DNA from: an uncultured Clostridia bacterium | GTDB taxonomy: Bacteria; Bacillota; Clostridia; Christensenellales; Borkfalkiaceae | DNA: 15,876 nucleotides | Assembly: GCA_934249215.1 (NCBI GenBank) | Contig: CAKQKN010000111.1 | Coordinates: 1 to 15,876, forward strand | Direction: 5' to 3' | In this document: positions 7,028 through 14,281 of the stretch, piece by piece | Layout of the letters: every line of letters starts with the position of its first letter | Position numbering within the stretch: position 1 is the stretch's first letter | The notes under the pieces: generated by a model | What the model saw: the letters and a program-made list of their open reading frames with translations, nothing else | The model's database searches: none | Told to the model about the DNA's origin: nothing | Made by a program: the position numbers and the translations under genes

Positions 7028-7054
7028 ACATCGCAAACGGTGTATAGTTTTTTT
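7028..7054 (+). terminator. Bidirectional terminator between kbl and a minus-strand small gene
   Basis: ACATCG-CAAA-CGGTGT (7028-7043) is followed by ATAG and seven T on the plus strand. On the minus strand the same stem is followed directly by a long T-run. It can end the kbl operon and the convergent small gene. Confidence 0.75.
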
Positions 7055-7131
7055 GAAATCGGGATACAATAAGATTACGACGTTAGCCGAAAACGTAAAA
7101 GATTTTCATAGATAACGGAAAACTTCTTTAA

Positions 7132-7332
7132 CTAATGATAAAATCTCTGACTGTTTTGCGGCATATAACGGGAAACGCACAACGAAACCGAAAGTAACGA
7201 AACCATATAAGTTACAGCGATACCGAAAGTTTTGTTTTGCATTATGTTTTTAAACGAACGAACCATTCGTTTGCCCGTACCAAGCGTCGATATATAGCTT
7301 TGCCCATAGGAAGAAAAAGAATTTCCGTTCAT
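7132..7332 (-). CDS. Putative small membrane protein, unknown
   Basis: A 66-residue ORF that I do not recognise. Support for a real gene is the near-perfect AGGAGG four bases before the ATG at 7332, a structured leader, and a terminator beyond its end. Residues about 36-54 (FGIAVTYMVSLLSVSLCV) form one hydrophobic segment, preceded by a basic patch (GTGKRMVRSFKN), so an inner-membrane protein with a short basic N-terminal region is plausible. The final residues are polar and basic. It is divergent from feoAB; whether it is iron-related is unknown. A degraded gene is the alternative. Confidence 0.5.
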   Translation of the reverse strand: MNGNSFSSYGQSYISTLGTGKRMVRSFKNIMQNKTFGIAVTYMVSLLSVSLCVSRYMPQNSQRFYH

Positions 7333-7351
7333 TTCTCCTCCTTATATCAAG

Positions 7352-7405
7352 CGGCGCCTTTCGGCTCTGCTTATATGACGGCAGAGCGAGAGGTGCGCCG
7401 TTTTT
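7352..7405 (-). promoter_or_regulatory. Long imperfect hairpin in the leader of the small membrane protein
   Basis: Outer arms CGGCGC (7352-7357) and GCGCCG (7395-7400) and inner arms GCTCTGC and GCAGAGC pair perfectly. Between them CTTTC pairs with GAGAG (one G-U), with small bulges. It ends nine bases before the AGGAGG of the minus-strand gene. On the plus strand it is followed by TTTTT and would also act as a terminator. No known riboswitch class is recognised. Confidence 0.5.
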
Positions 7406-7468
7406 ACACGTCGCATCTTTTTTTGTTAGTGATGACGAATGTAATCTCTATTGTAAACTTATTTTGTT

Positions 7469-7490
7469 TTATTGCCGACTTATTGCCGAC
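7469..7490. repeat. Two tandem copies of TTATTGCCGAC
   Basis: The 11-base unit TTATTGCCGAC occurs exactly twice in a row (7469-7479, 7480-7490), directly before the -35 of the feoAB promoter and upstream of the minus-strand small gene. This is a possible operator, by position only. Confidence 0.6.
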
Positions 7491-7495
7491 GAAGA

Positions 7496-7524
7496 TTGAC
7501 ATTAAAAAAGAAATTATATATTAT
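7496..7524 (+). promoter_or_regulatory. Promoter of feoAB
   Basis: Perfect -35 TTGACA (7496-7501), a 17-base spacer and -10 TATTAT (7519-7524) inside the A-T-rich ATTATATATTATAAAATA. The leader to feoA is about 105 bases and contains a palindromic GTGCGCAC near 7550. No standard Fur box is evident, although the A-T dyad over the -10 could be an iron-regulator site. Confidence 0.75.
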
Positions 7525-7636
7525 AAAATACGAAAACGACGTGTGCGCACAAGATCATCCGTCGCATATAGGCGTTGCGTCCGCCTCTGCATATTTTCAT
7601 AAGTTCGATCGTATATTTTTTTAGGAAATATGTGTT

Positions 7637-7852
7637 ATGCGGTTGAGCAAAATTGCGGAAGGCAGAACCGTTTACGTTAAATATATAGCGGGCGAAAAGA
7701 GTGAAATCGACAGATTGTCCGCGCTCGGCGTGTCGTGCGGCGGCAAAATTACGGTGCTTTATTCGCGCGAAAAGACGGGGTGCGTCGTGGTGGCGGACGG
7801 CGAACCGGTCGGGTTGTCGCCTCGAATCTGCAACAGGGTGGAAGTCGAATGA
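7637..7852 (+). CDS. feoA: FeoA, ferrous iron transport accessory protein
   Basis: A 71-residue SH3-like cytoplasmic protein that supports FeoB-mediated Fe(II) uptake. The fold pattern is seen in MRLSKIAEGRTVYVKYI, the GEKSEIDRLSALGVSCGGKITVLY turn, and the closing strand GEPVGLSPRICNRVEVE, where I/V-rich strands end in the usual FeoA C-terminus. Length is normal. AGGAAA lies about ten bases before the ATG. The stop overlaps the feoB start as ATGA, showing translational coupling. Confidence 0.92.
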   Translation: MRLSKIAEGRTVYVKYIAGEKSEIDRLSALGVSCGGKITVLYSREKTGCVVVADGEPVGLSPRICNRVEVE

Positions 7853-9717
7853 GCGCTCGGAACGTGTTCGTTACGGGCATTCCGAACGCCGGCAAAACCA
7901 CTTTGTTCAACGGTCTGACGGGCAAAAACGAACGCGTCGGGAACTGGTGCGGCGTTACGACCAAGGCTGTCAGAGCGAACTTTTCGGTTAGAGAAAAAAA
8001 GATAGGGAAAACAGAAATCAAGCGCTTTACGGCGGTCGATCTCCCGGGGAGTTATTTCGACGATTACACGCTCGAACAAAAAGAAACCGCGCGGACGATT
8101 ACGGGCGGCGGAATAGTATTGGTCGTGTGTCAGGCTGTCAATCTCAAAAACGGGCTTGACTTTTTGAAGAAAGTGATCGCGTTCGGGCTTCCGACGGCGT
8201 TCGTCATAAACGCGTATGCGGAATTTAGCCGCGGTGGCGGCTCGATTGACGTAAAAGCGCTCGAAAATAAAATCGGCGTGCCGGTGGTGGTTGCCGAATG
8301 TAACGCAAAAAAAGGGGTAGAAACGGTAAAAGCCGCAATTCTTTCGCTTAATCGTTTTGAAAAGTTGCCCGTGCCTCGTCCGTTCGATTCCCGCGAAGTC
8401 GCAGACTCGGTCGTTAAGAAAAAGTCGTCCGTCGGGTTTTACGCTTGCGACAGATTTTTGCTCGATCCCCGCATTTCCGCTTCGGTTATCCTTCTTTCGT
8501 CGATAATCGTTCTGTACGAGGCTTTCGGTTCTTACGGAATCGGAACGTTGTCGGTTCGCCTGATCGAATCGTTCTTCGGTTTTACAATCTACGCTCCCGC
8601 GGTGAAATTGCTTGCCGTGCTTGGCGCTTCGCCGTTTATAACGGGATTCGTCCTCGATGGCGTTCTCGGCGGCGCGCTTTCGGTACTGGCGTTCCTCCCG
8701 CGGCTTGCCGTGTTGAGCTTGTTTACTAGTATAATAGAGGAAAGCGGAATTCTCGCTCGTTTTGCCTTTTCGTGCGACCGGTTTTTATCGCGTTTCGGGT
8801 TGTCCGGCAGGGCGGTATTCGCGCTCATGACGGGGTTCGGCTGTACCGCCGTCGCCGTTTCGTCGGCGTGCGGTCTGGAAAACGAAAAAATACGAAAAAC
8901 GGCGGCGCTTTCGCTTCCGTTCGTCTGCTGTTCGGCAAAAGTTCCCGTAATAGTCTTTCTTGCCGGCGAACTCGCAAAAACGAGCGGTTTTTCGGCTGTT
9001 CTGCTCGTCTGGATAACAGGGCTTTTCTCTTGCTTTTTGTTTTCGGCGGCGCAAACGGCTGTCGCGAACAAAGAAAAGACCGAACTGATCGTCGAGTTCC
9101 CGAAATACAGAGTTCCGCCCGCAAGGGTGCTTTTGAAAAATCTTCTCGCTTTTTCGAGGAATTTCATCGTGCGCGTCGGCTCGGTAATCGCCGTCGTGAC
9201 TGCGTTTTTGTGGATTCTCAAATCTGTTTCCCCCGATATGCGTTTTCTGACGGACGAAGCGATAGAAGAAAGCATACTCGTGGCGGTGGCGGAAAAATTC
9301 AGATTCGTGTTTTACCCGGGCGGGGTCGATAACTGGCGGTTCGTCGTTGCTGCTCTTGCGGGGCTGTTTGCGAAAGAAAACGTATTTTCCGTGCTTTCGC
9401 TTCTCGGAACGGGCGGCGCAAGCGGCAGAGAACTGGTGGCTTTCGCGGCGTATTTCGTTCTGTATCCGCCTTGTATAAGCGCTCTCGCGACGATATTTAT
9501 GCAAGAAGGCGTAAAAAGTTTTCTTCACGTAACGGCGTTTCACTTTTACCTTGCGTTTGCGGCGTTCTGGTCGGTGATGAAGCCTTATTATGCGGTGCTT
9601 TTCGTCTTGCCGGCGGCATATGTGATTATAAAGAAAAGGATAAACGAAAAGAGGAGAAACGATGAAAAAATTTACGGCAGAAAAAGAAATCGGGTTAAGT
9701 CGGTTTCTTCTCGATAA
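7849..9717 (+). CDS. feoB: FeoB-type ferrous iron transporter, compact and divergent
   Basis: An inner-membrane Fe(II) transporter with an N-terminal GTPase, 622 residues from ATG 7849, shorter than the 770 of E. coli but like other compact FeoB. The G1 loop is GIPNAGKTT (10-18), followed by GNWCGVTT (31-38; usual GNWPGVT) and G3 DLPGSY (64-69). G4, normally NxxD, reads NAYA at 121-124, so the base-specifying aspartate is missing. The membrane domain has GFGC at 329-332, CCSAKVPV near 360, LFAKENVFSVL and YPPCISALATIF, all FeoB landmarks. I chose 7849 because it overlaps the feoA stop and begins right at the G-domain; the frame is open upstream but there encodes out-of-frame feoA. The last 56 bases overlap the next gene; the tail is basic (KKRINEKRRNDEK). 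Confidence 0.9.
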   Translation: MSARNVFVTGIPNAGKTTLFNGLTGKNERVGNWCGVTTKAVRANFSVREKKIGKTEIKRFTAVDLPGSYFDDYTLEQKETARTITGGGIVLVVCQAVNLKNGLDFLKKVIAFGLPTAFVINAYAEFSRGGGSIDVKALENKIGVPVVVAECNAKKGVETVKAAILSLNRFEKLPVPRPFDSREVADSVVKKKSSVGFYACDRFLLDPRISASVILLSSIIVLYEAFGSYGIGTLSVRLIESFFGFTIYAPAVKLLAVLGASPFITGFVLDGVLGGALSVLAFLPRLAVLSLFTSIIEESGILARFAFSCDRFLSRFGLSGRAVFALMTGFGCTAVAVSSACGLENEKIRKTAALSLPFVCCSAKVPVIVFLAGELAKTSGFSAVLLVWITGLFSCFLFSAAQTAVANKEKTELIVEFPKYRVPPARVLLKNLLAFSRNFIVRVGSVIAVVTAFLWILKSVSPDMRFLTDEAIEESILVAVAEKFRFVFYPGGVDNWRFVVAALAGLFAKENVFSVLSLLGTGGASGRELVAFAAYFVLYPPCISALATIFMQEGVKSFLHVTAFHFYLAFAAFWSVMKPYYAVLFVLPAAYVIIKKRINEKRRNDEKIYGRKRNRVKSVSSR

Positions 9718-10498
9718 ATATGCGGGCGCGCTGAAATACGGCGCGCTCATGAAAATTTACAGAAAAAAGGACGTCCGCGTTAACGGAAAACGCACCGATT
9801 CGGATATCAGGCTCTTTCCGGGCGACGTCGTCGAATGCTATTACGACGCAGACGGCGCAACTTGCTCCGTGGTTTATGCCGACGATAACGTAGTCGTTTG
9901 CGACAAACCGTCGGGAATTGAAAGTTCGGCGTTTTTCGAAATCGTAAAAACCGATTATCCGTCGGCGATCTTTACTCATCGTCTGGACCGTAACACGTCC
10001 GGGCTTATGATTTTCGCGCTCAACGAAAAGGCATATGCCGAATTGTTTCATGCTTTCAAGCACCGCTCGTTCGACAAGTATTACACGGCTTGCGTATACG
10101 GCTGGTTCGACGAAAAGAACGGCGTTCTCAAGGACTATCTTACAAAGGACGAAAAAGCGGGGCGCGTGTTCGTTTCGTCCGAAAAGAAGCGCGGCTCGCT
10201 GATGATCGAAACCGGTTACGAAGAACTCTCTCGCGGCGAAAAAAGTTCCGTGTTGTCCGTCAAACTTTATACGGGAAGAACTCACCAGATCAGAGCGCAC
10301 CTCGCATACTACGGGCATTTCGTAATCGGCGACGGCAAATACGGCGACGATCGGATCAACAGACAGTTCGGGGTAAAACGGCAATTACTCCGCGCGACGA
10401 AACTCGTGCTTCGCTTCAACGAGGGCGACTATTTATACTATCTGAACGGAAAATCATTCGAAGTGGATGCCCGCGACGTTTTCAAGGGACTTAAATAA
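9662..10498 (+). CDS. RluA-family pseudouridine synthase
   Basis: Converts uridine to pseudouridine in rRNA or tRNA. It has 278 residues: an N-terminal S4-like RNA-binding part (about 1-65, ending in VRVNGKRTDSDIRLFPGDVVECYY), then the catalytic domain. The catalytic motif HRLDRNTSGL starts at residue 106, with the aspartate nucleophile at 109. Later motifs are YTGRTHQIRAHLAYYGHFVIGDGKYG, diagnostic for RluA-type enzymes. GAGGAG seven bases upstream sets the start, inside the end of feoB. Which site it modifies (RluC, RluD or YtzF-like) is not decidable here. The overlap suggests it rides on the feoAB transcript; a functional link to iron is not expected. Confidence 0.93.
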   Translation: MKKFTAEKEIGLSRFLLDKYAGALKYGALMKIYRKKDVRVNGKRTDSDIRLFPGDVVECYYDADGATCSVVYADDNVVVCDKPSGIESSAFFEIVKTDYPSAIFTHRLDRNTSGLMIFALNEKAYAELFHAFKHRSFDKYYTACVYGWFDEKNGVLKDYLTKDEKAGRVFVSSEKKRGSLMIETGYEELSRGEKSSVLSVKLYTGRTHQIRAHLAYYGHFVIGDGKYGDDRINRQFGVKRQLLRATKLVLRFNEGDYLYYLNGKSFEVDARDVFKGLK

Positions 10499-10624
10499 CG
10501 CTAAACGAACGTCCGGGGCAAACTTTGCGTCAAAGGCAATTTCCGTCTTTAAATGCGACTATTTGACGGCTGAAAAACACGATAAAAATTTTTTAGTTTT
10601 TTTTATAAAGGAGCCGAAAAACAG

Positions 10625-10653
10625 TTGCAATTATCTTCGTTATTTGGTATAGT
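10625..10653 (+). promoter_or_regulatory. Promoter of tRNA-Val/tRNA-Gly
   Basis: -35 TTGCAA (10625-10630), a 17-base spacer and -10 TATAGT (10648-10653), 45 bases before the tRNA-Val. The 10499-10624 gap after the pseudouridine synthase otherwise shows only A/T-rich runs and no clear terminator. Confidence 0.7.
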
Positions 10654-10697
10654 AATTAAGCGTTGAGCGACACGGAACGTGTGCGCGTCGCACGGTC

Positions 10698-10773
10698 GGG
10701 AGCATAGCTCAGTTGGGAGAGCATCTGCCTTACAAGCAGGGGGTCACAGGTTCGAGCCCTGTTGTTCCCACCA
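10698..10773 (+). tRNA. tRNA-Val (anticodon UAC)
   Basis: 76 bases including encoded CCA. Acceptor GGGAGCA pairs with TGTTCCC. The D-stem is GCTC/GAGC, the anticodon loop CTTACAA reads UAC, and the T-arm ACAGG-TTCGAGC-CCTGT is perfect. Confidence 0.95.
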
Positions 10774-10802
10774 ATGATTTAACGTAATCGTAATATGGAT
10801 AT

Positions 10803-10877
10803 GCGGGAATGGCTCAGTGGTAGAGCGTTGCCTTGCCAAGGCAAATGTCGCGGGTCCGAATCCCGTTTCCCGCTCCA
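10803..10877 (+). tRNA. tRNA-Gly (anticodon GCC)
   Basis: 75 bases including CCA, 29 bases after tRNA-Val and probably co-transcribed with it. Acceptor GCGGGAA pairs with TTCCCGC; anticodon loop TTGCCAA reads GCC; T-arm CGGG-TCCGAAT-CCCG. Confidence 0.95.
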
Positions 10878-10902
10878 CTAAGGCACTTTGTGCCGCAGAT
10901 GA

Positions 10903-10930
10903 AACCTCGGAATATACCGAGGTTTTGTTT
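10903..10930 (+). terminator. Terminator after tRNA-Gly
   Basis: Perfect 8-bp stem AACCTCGG/CCGAGGTT with a 6-base loop (10903-10924), then TTGTTTT. A smaller hairpin GGCAC-TTT-GTGCC lies at 10882-10894. Confidence 0.85.
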
Positions 10931-11019
10931 TACGTCGAAAAAGCAATTTTTTCGGGGCGGGAAAAGATCATAAGTTTTCATTTTTCTTTAAGTTTTTTAA
11001 AAAAAGTTGCCTTGATAAA

Positions 11020-11048
11020 TTGACAACTGCAAACGGATATGATATAGT
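11020..11048 (+). promoter_or_regulatory. Promoter of tRNA-Cys
   Basis: Perfect -35 TTGACA (11020-11025), a 17-base spacer and -10 TATAGT (11043-11048), 77 bases before the tRNA. The -10 is the same as in the tRNA-Val promoter. Confidence 0.85.
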
Positions 11049-11125
11049 ATTTACGCTGAGTCGAGAGGGCGGTTTTTGCTTGCCTTTTTTATAAAGAAAT
11101 TTATCGATGAAGCAATCGATTATAT

Positions 11126-11200
11126 GGTACCATAGCCAAGTGGTAAGGCCAAGGTCTGCAAAACCTTTACGCCCCAGTTCAAATCTGGGTGGTACCTCCA
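11126..11200 (+). tRNA. tRNA-Cys (anticodon GCA)
   Basis: 75 bases including CCA. Acceptor GGTACCA pairs with TGGTACC; anticodon loop CTGCAAA reads GCA between AAGGT and ACCTT; T-arm CCCAG-TTCAAAT-CTGGG. Confidence 0.95.
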
Positions 11201-11229
11201 CTTTGTAGTACGAAAAAGCTACAAAATAC

Positions 11230-11264
11230 AAAAAGCACAAGATTTAGTAGGTCTTGTGCTTTTT
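11230..11264 (+). terminator. Terminator after tRNA-Cys
   Basis: A perfect 13-bp inverted repeat, AAAAAGCACAAGA (11230-11242) with TCTTGTGCTTTTT (11252-11264). It ends 10 bases before the left inverted repeat of the mobile unit. Confidence 0.9.
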
Positions 11265-11274
11265 GATATAAGTA

Positions 11275-11330
11275 GGTTCTACAATAAATGTCGGGGTGTG
11301 AATAAAAACGCTCCGACTTTTTTTTGATTT
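11275..11330 (+). repeat. Left terminal inverted repeat
   Basis: Starts GGTTCTACAATAAATGTCGG and continues GGTGTGAATAAAAACGCTCC-GACTTTTTTTT. It pairs with the copy at 15744-15798. The GG-TCT start and the GGGGTGTGA core resemble ISL3-family ends. Confidence 0.85.
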
Positions 11331-11357
11331 GGCTCAATGTCAAATGTTGGGGTGTGA
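11331..11357 (+). repeat. Second, nested IS-like end
   Basis: GGCTCAATGTCAAATGTTGG followed by GGTGTGA matches 20 of 27 positions of the outer left end in the same orientation and lies immediately inside it. It is probably the end of a second, related IS, possibly the one whose transposase remnant follows. Confidence 0.65.
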
Positions 11358-11427
11358 GCGATAGAAAATAGTTTAATGGCGGCGGCAACTTTTTTAAGTT
11401 GCCGTCATATTTTACTAAAAATGTCTT

Positions 11428-11697
11428 TTAAGCGGCAAGCAATATGCGTTTTTTGTAGTTCTCAAAGTTTCTGAAACCGAATGCGTTACGTTTTAATACC
11501 TTTTGTTTTTTCCTTCCGTAAAACCGTTAGAATACGGAACCCTGAATGATTCCGTTATTCCCCAAAACCAACGACGATAGGCTTTCGTACAATCTTCAAA
11601 TTCCGGCATTTCAAAATTTTACCGTCTTCTTCGCTAACGATATGGTCTTTTCTTGCAATCCTAACGCATTTTTGATAACATAACATTCGGACGTCTA
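11428..11697 (-). pseudogene. ISL3-family-like transposase, C-terminal remnant
   Basis: On the minus strand three reading frames together give CYQKCVRIARKDHIVSEEDG, then EFEDCTKAYRRWFWGITESF, then YSNGFTEGKNK, then KVLKRNAFGFRNFENYKK and RILLAA before the stop at 11430. The NG-x-TEG...KR-x-x-FGFRNFENY pattern is the C-terminal end of ISL3-type DDE transposases, to which the nearby repeats also fit. A few missing bases near 11505 shift the frame within the usual 'KNNKIK' stretch, and another shift lies near 11610. The N-terminus and most of the catalytic domain are absent, so it is inactive. Family assignment is by motif memory. Confidence 0.65.
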
Positions 11698-11752
11698 ACT
11701 TTTGCCGACGAAGCTGTTCGTCGTCCATAGTTTTTGTTTAGCGGAGAATTTT

Positions 11753-14272
11753 ATGGAACAATACATTTTCGGACAAATCAGATTGCAAGTGCTTAATAAT
11801 AACGTAGTCCGAGCGGAACAAAGCCTCAACGGCAAGTTTTTTGACGAGGATACTTTTTTAATTCCGAACCGCAATGAACTGTGTTGCGATAACGTACATT
11901 CGGCGGCGACGGCGGACGGTATAGTCGTGGGCGATTATACCTTTTGTTTGCCGTCCGACGCAAACGATCTTACCGATATTAAGGTATATAAGCAGGGGAA
12001 AATCGTATATAACTGCCGCAGGCTTGACAATAGCGGGGAACTGCCTGCGCTCGGCGAAACGCCCGAAGTGTACGCCGTAGCCGACAATCCTCGTATAATA
12101 GTGCCGCAAGGCGGCTACTCGGCGAACAGAAAAGGCGAGTATGAAATAGATGAAAACGCGCAGGATATTTACTTGATTTTGTGCGGAGGGGATTTTAAGT
12201 TGCTGCGCAAACTTTACTCGGGGCTGACAGGGCATTGTCAGATGCCTCGTTTGTCTACTTTGGGTGCATGGAACAGCAAATATTATCCTTATACCGACAA
12301 AGAAGCGTTACAAGTGCTTGCCGATTACGACAGCCACGATTATCCGTTGGATAACCTCGTTATCGATACAAACTGGCGCACCGATGCAAACGGTTGGGGT
12401 TACGACGTCAATACCGATCTTTTTCCCGATATGCAAGGTTTTCTTGCTAAGGTGCATGAGCATAAAGTCAACGTTATGTTTAACGATCATCCCGAGCCTA
12501 AGGACGGCGCAAGCGTGTTTGCAGATAAGGAAATTGCCTACCGCGAGCGCAACTTGCAGAATTTGCTCGGTATAGGGATTGATACATGGTGGTATGACCG
12601 CAATTGGATGACCGCTCTCGTGTCGCCCACGTCAAAGATAAAGTGCGAAACTTTCGGTATGTACTTGTTTTACGAAATCACAAAGCATTTCTATCAGAAG
12701 CAAGCAAAAAACAACGAGGTTTACCGCCGTCCCGATATCATGGCAAACGTGGATAATATTGCCAACGGAACGTACGAAAAAATAAATTCGTCGGCATCGC
12801 ACCGTTATCCCATACAATGGACGGGCGACATTTTATCCGACGAGGGAGATCTTGCGCAAGAGGTACATAGTCTTATCAAAGGCGGAAATAACTGTATTGC
12901 TTACATCAATGCCGACTGCGGCGGGCACGTCGGCAATCCCGATAAGGAATTGTTTATCCGTTGGATGCAATTCGGCACGCTGTCGCCCGTTTTCCGTCCT
13001 CATTGCACGCGTGGCGGACTTGTCCGTACGCGCGAAGCGTGGAACTACGACGACGAAACGGTGGACATAGTGCGTAACTACAACAATTTACGTTACCGCG
13101 TGCTGCCCGTTATTTACGCACAGGCTCATAATTGTTACGTTACGGGCGAGCCTGTGTTTAAGGCGATCGGCTGGAACTATCCCGGCGACGAAAAGGCGTT
13201 AGCCTGTGCGGACGAGTATATGCTGGGCGATAATCTGCTTATTTCGCCCATTGCCGGTATTCCGCCCAAAGTCGTTGAAGAACGGAACTTTGTCGAGCCT
13301 GTCAGGGTGACCTATTACAACGGTACGGAGCTGCTCGGCGAGCCGATATTTGAAACGGAATACGGCAAGATAGAAATAAATCTTAACAACGTTGCACCCG
13401 AAGAGCAAGTGCCTATGTATAACTTCTCGGCACGCTTTACGACGGCAGTGCGGTTTGATAAAGCGGTGGAGTTGGTTTTGCGCGTGTCCGACGGTGCTAA
13501 AGTATGGATAGACGACGAGTTAATCCTTACCGACAATGGTTTTCACTCCGCGCTTAATCACAAACTTATGGTGTTGCAACCCGACAAAACCTACCGTGTG
13601 CGTATAGACTATTATCAAGGCGGAGCGCAAGCGGTCGCAATGCTGTGTTATAATGAAGTCGTTCCGCAACAAAATCCGTCCGCATACCTGCCGCGAGGCA
13701 AATGGTTAGACGTATTCAGCGGCGAAATTTATGACGGAAACAGGTATGTAAGCCGTGCGTATGAACTTGGCGAAATGCCGTTATTTGTGCGCATGGGGGC
13801 GGTTTTGCCGCTTGCTTACAACGCGCCGAATACAAAAACGCAAACGTGGGATAAACTCGTATACGACTTTTATCCGTGCAGGGAAAGCTGCGACAGCGGC
13901 GCGCTGTACGAGGATGATACCGAAACGACGGCTTATCGAATCGGCGAATACCGCACAAGCGCATATGCCGCAGACTACGATAAAGCCGATAACGCTTTTG
14001 TAATCATGCTGCAACCGAGCGCAGGGAATTTTAGCGGGCAAAAGGCGTTTAACAAAAGAAAATGTATCGTTAAAACGCATTTAACGCAACAAATAGAAAA
14101 GGTGCTGCGTGTTACGATAAACGGGCTTGAAGTGCCGTTTGAACTGCACTCGGTCGATAAACAAGCGTTTCCGCTGTCTGCGTCATGCAGTGCGCCCGAC
14201 GGCGACGTTGTTACTGTCTGTTTTGACACAGACGTGAACAAAGGTTATGAAATCAAGTTTTTTGTAAAGTAG
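11753..14272 (+). CDS. GH31 glycoside hydrolase with an inserted PA14-like domain
   Basis: An 839-residue intracellular alpha-glycosidase of family GH31; there is no signal peptide. An N-terminal beta-sandwich (to about 160) leads into the barrel, which starts LGAWNSKYYPY. The likely nucleophile is D282 in WWYDRNW and the acid/base D359 in IQWTGD; LVIDTNW and the RPHCTRGG region are also family landmarks. After LLISPIAG, residues about 513-633 (with VTYYNGTELLG, FSARFTTAVRF, AKVWIDDELIL) look like a PA14 carbohydrate-binding domain set into the C-terminal sandwich, before YLPRGKWLDVFSGEIYDG. ATG 11753 has GGAG at a proper distance; the frame opens 17 codons earlier without one. Substrate unknown. 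It is the only intact gene in the mobile unit, and its decayed neighbour begins nine bases after its stop. Confidence 0.88.
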   Translation: MEQYIFGQIRLQVLNNNVVRAEQSLNGKFFDEDTFLIPNRNELCCDNVHSAATADGIVVGDYTFCLPSDANDLTDIKVYKQGKIVYNCRRLDNSGELPALGETPEVYAVADNPRIIVPQGGYSANRKGEYEIDENAQDIYLILCGGDFKLLRKLYSGLTGHCQMPRLSTLGAWNSKYYPYTDKEALQVLADYDSHDYPLDNLVIDTNWRTDANGWGYDVNTDLFPDMQGFLAKVHEHKVNVMFNDHPEPKDGASVFADKEIAYRERNLQNLLGIGIDTWWYDRNWMTALVSPTSKIKCETFGMYLFYEITKHFYQKQAKNNEVYRRPDIMANVDNIANGTYEKINSSASHRYPIQWTGDILSDEGDLAQEVHSLIKGGNNCIAYINADCGGHVGNPDKELFIRWMQFGTLSPVFRPHCTRGGLVRTREAWNYDDETVDIVRNYNNLRYRVLPVIYAQAHNCYVTGEPVFKAIGWNYPGDEKALACADEYMLGDNLLISPIAGIPPKVVEERNFVEPVRVTYYNGTELLGEPIFETEYGKIEINLNNVAPEEQVPMYNFSARFTTAVRFDKAVELVLRVSDGAKVWIDDELILTDNGFHSALNHKLMVLQPDKTYRVRIDYYQGGAQAVAMLCYNEVVPQQNPSAYLPRGKWLDVFSGEIYDGNRYVSRAYELGEMPLFVRMGAVLPLAYNAPNTKTQTWDKLVYDFYPCRESCDSGALYEDDTETTAYRIGEYRTSAYAADYDKADNAFVIMLQPSAGNFSGQKAFNKRKCIVKTHLTQQIEKVLRVTINGLEVPFELHSVDKQAFPLSASCSAPDGDVVTVCFDTDVNKGYEIKFFVK

Positions 14273-14281
14273 AGGTATAAC

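Noticed and set aside
7237..7602. 121-residue plus-strand ORF between kbl and feoA
   Set aside because: It crosses the antisense of the small membrane protein gene, the long hairpin and the feoAB promoter, has no ribosome binding site and shows no recognisable protein pattern.
7735..7848. Upstream start for FeoB
   Set aside because: The extension is arginine-rich out-of-frame feoA sequence; ATG 7849 begins directly at the G-domain and overlaps the feoA stop.
8785..9750. Long minus-strand ORF opposite feoB
   Set aside because: Composition is rich in Arg/His/Phe, typical of an antisense shadow of a GC-biased gene; the plus strand has clear FeoB motifs.
11267..11274. Target-site duplication around the island
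   Set aside because: Left TATAAGTA and right TAAAAAAG do not match as an 8-base direct repeat; shared A/T richness is not enough.
11383..11404. CGGCAACTT/AAGTTGCCG inverted repeat near the IS end
   Set aside because: A clear 9-bp stem, but no T-run follows on either strand and it lies in IS-derived sequence; not called as a terminator.
11707..11722. GACGAA-GCTG-TTCGTC before the GH31 gene as an operator
   Set aside because: A 6-bp repeat without a convincing promoter around it; could be chance.
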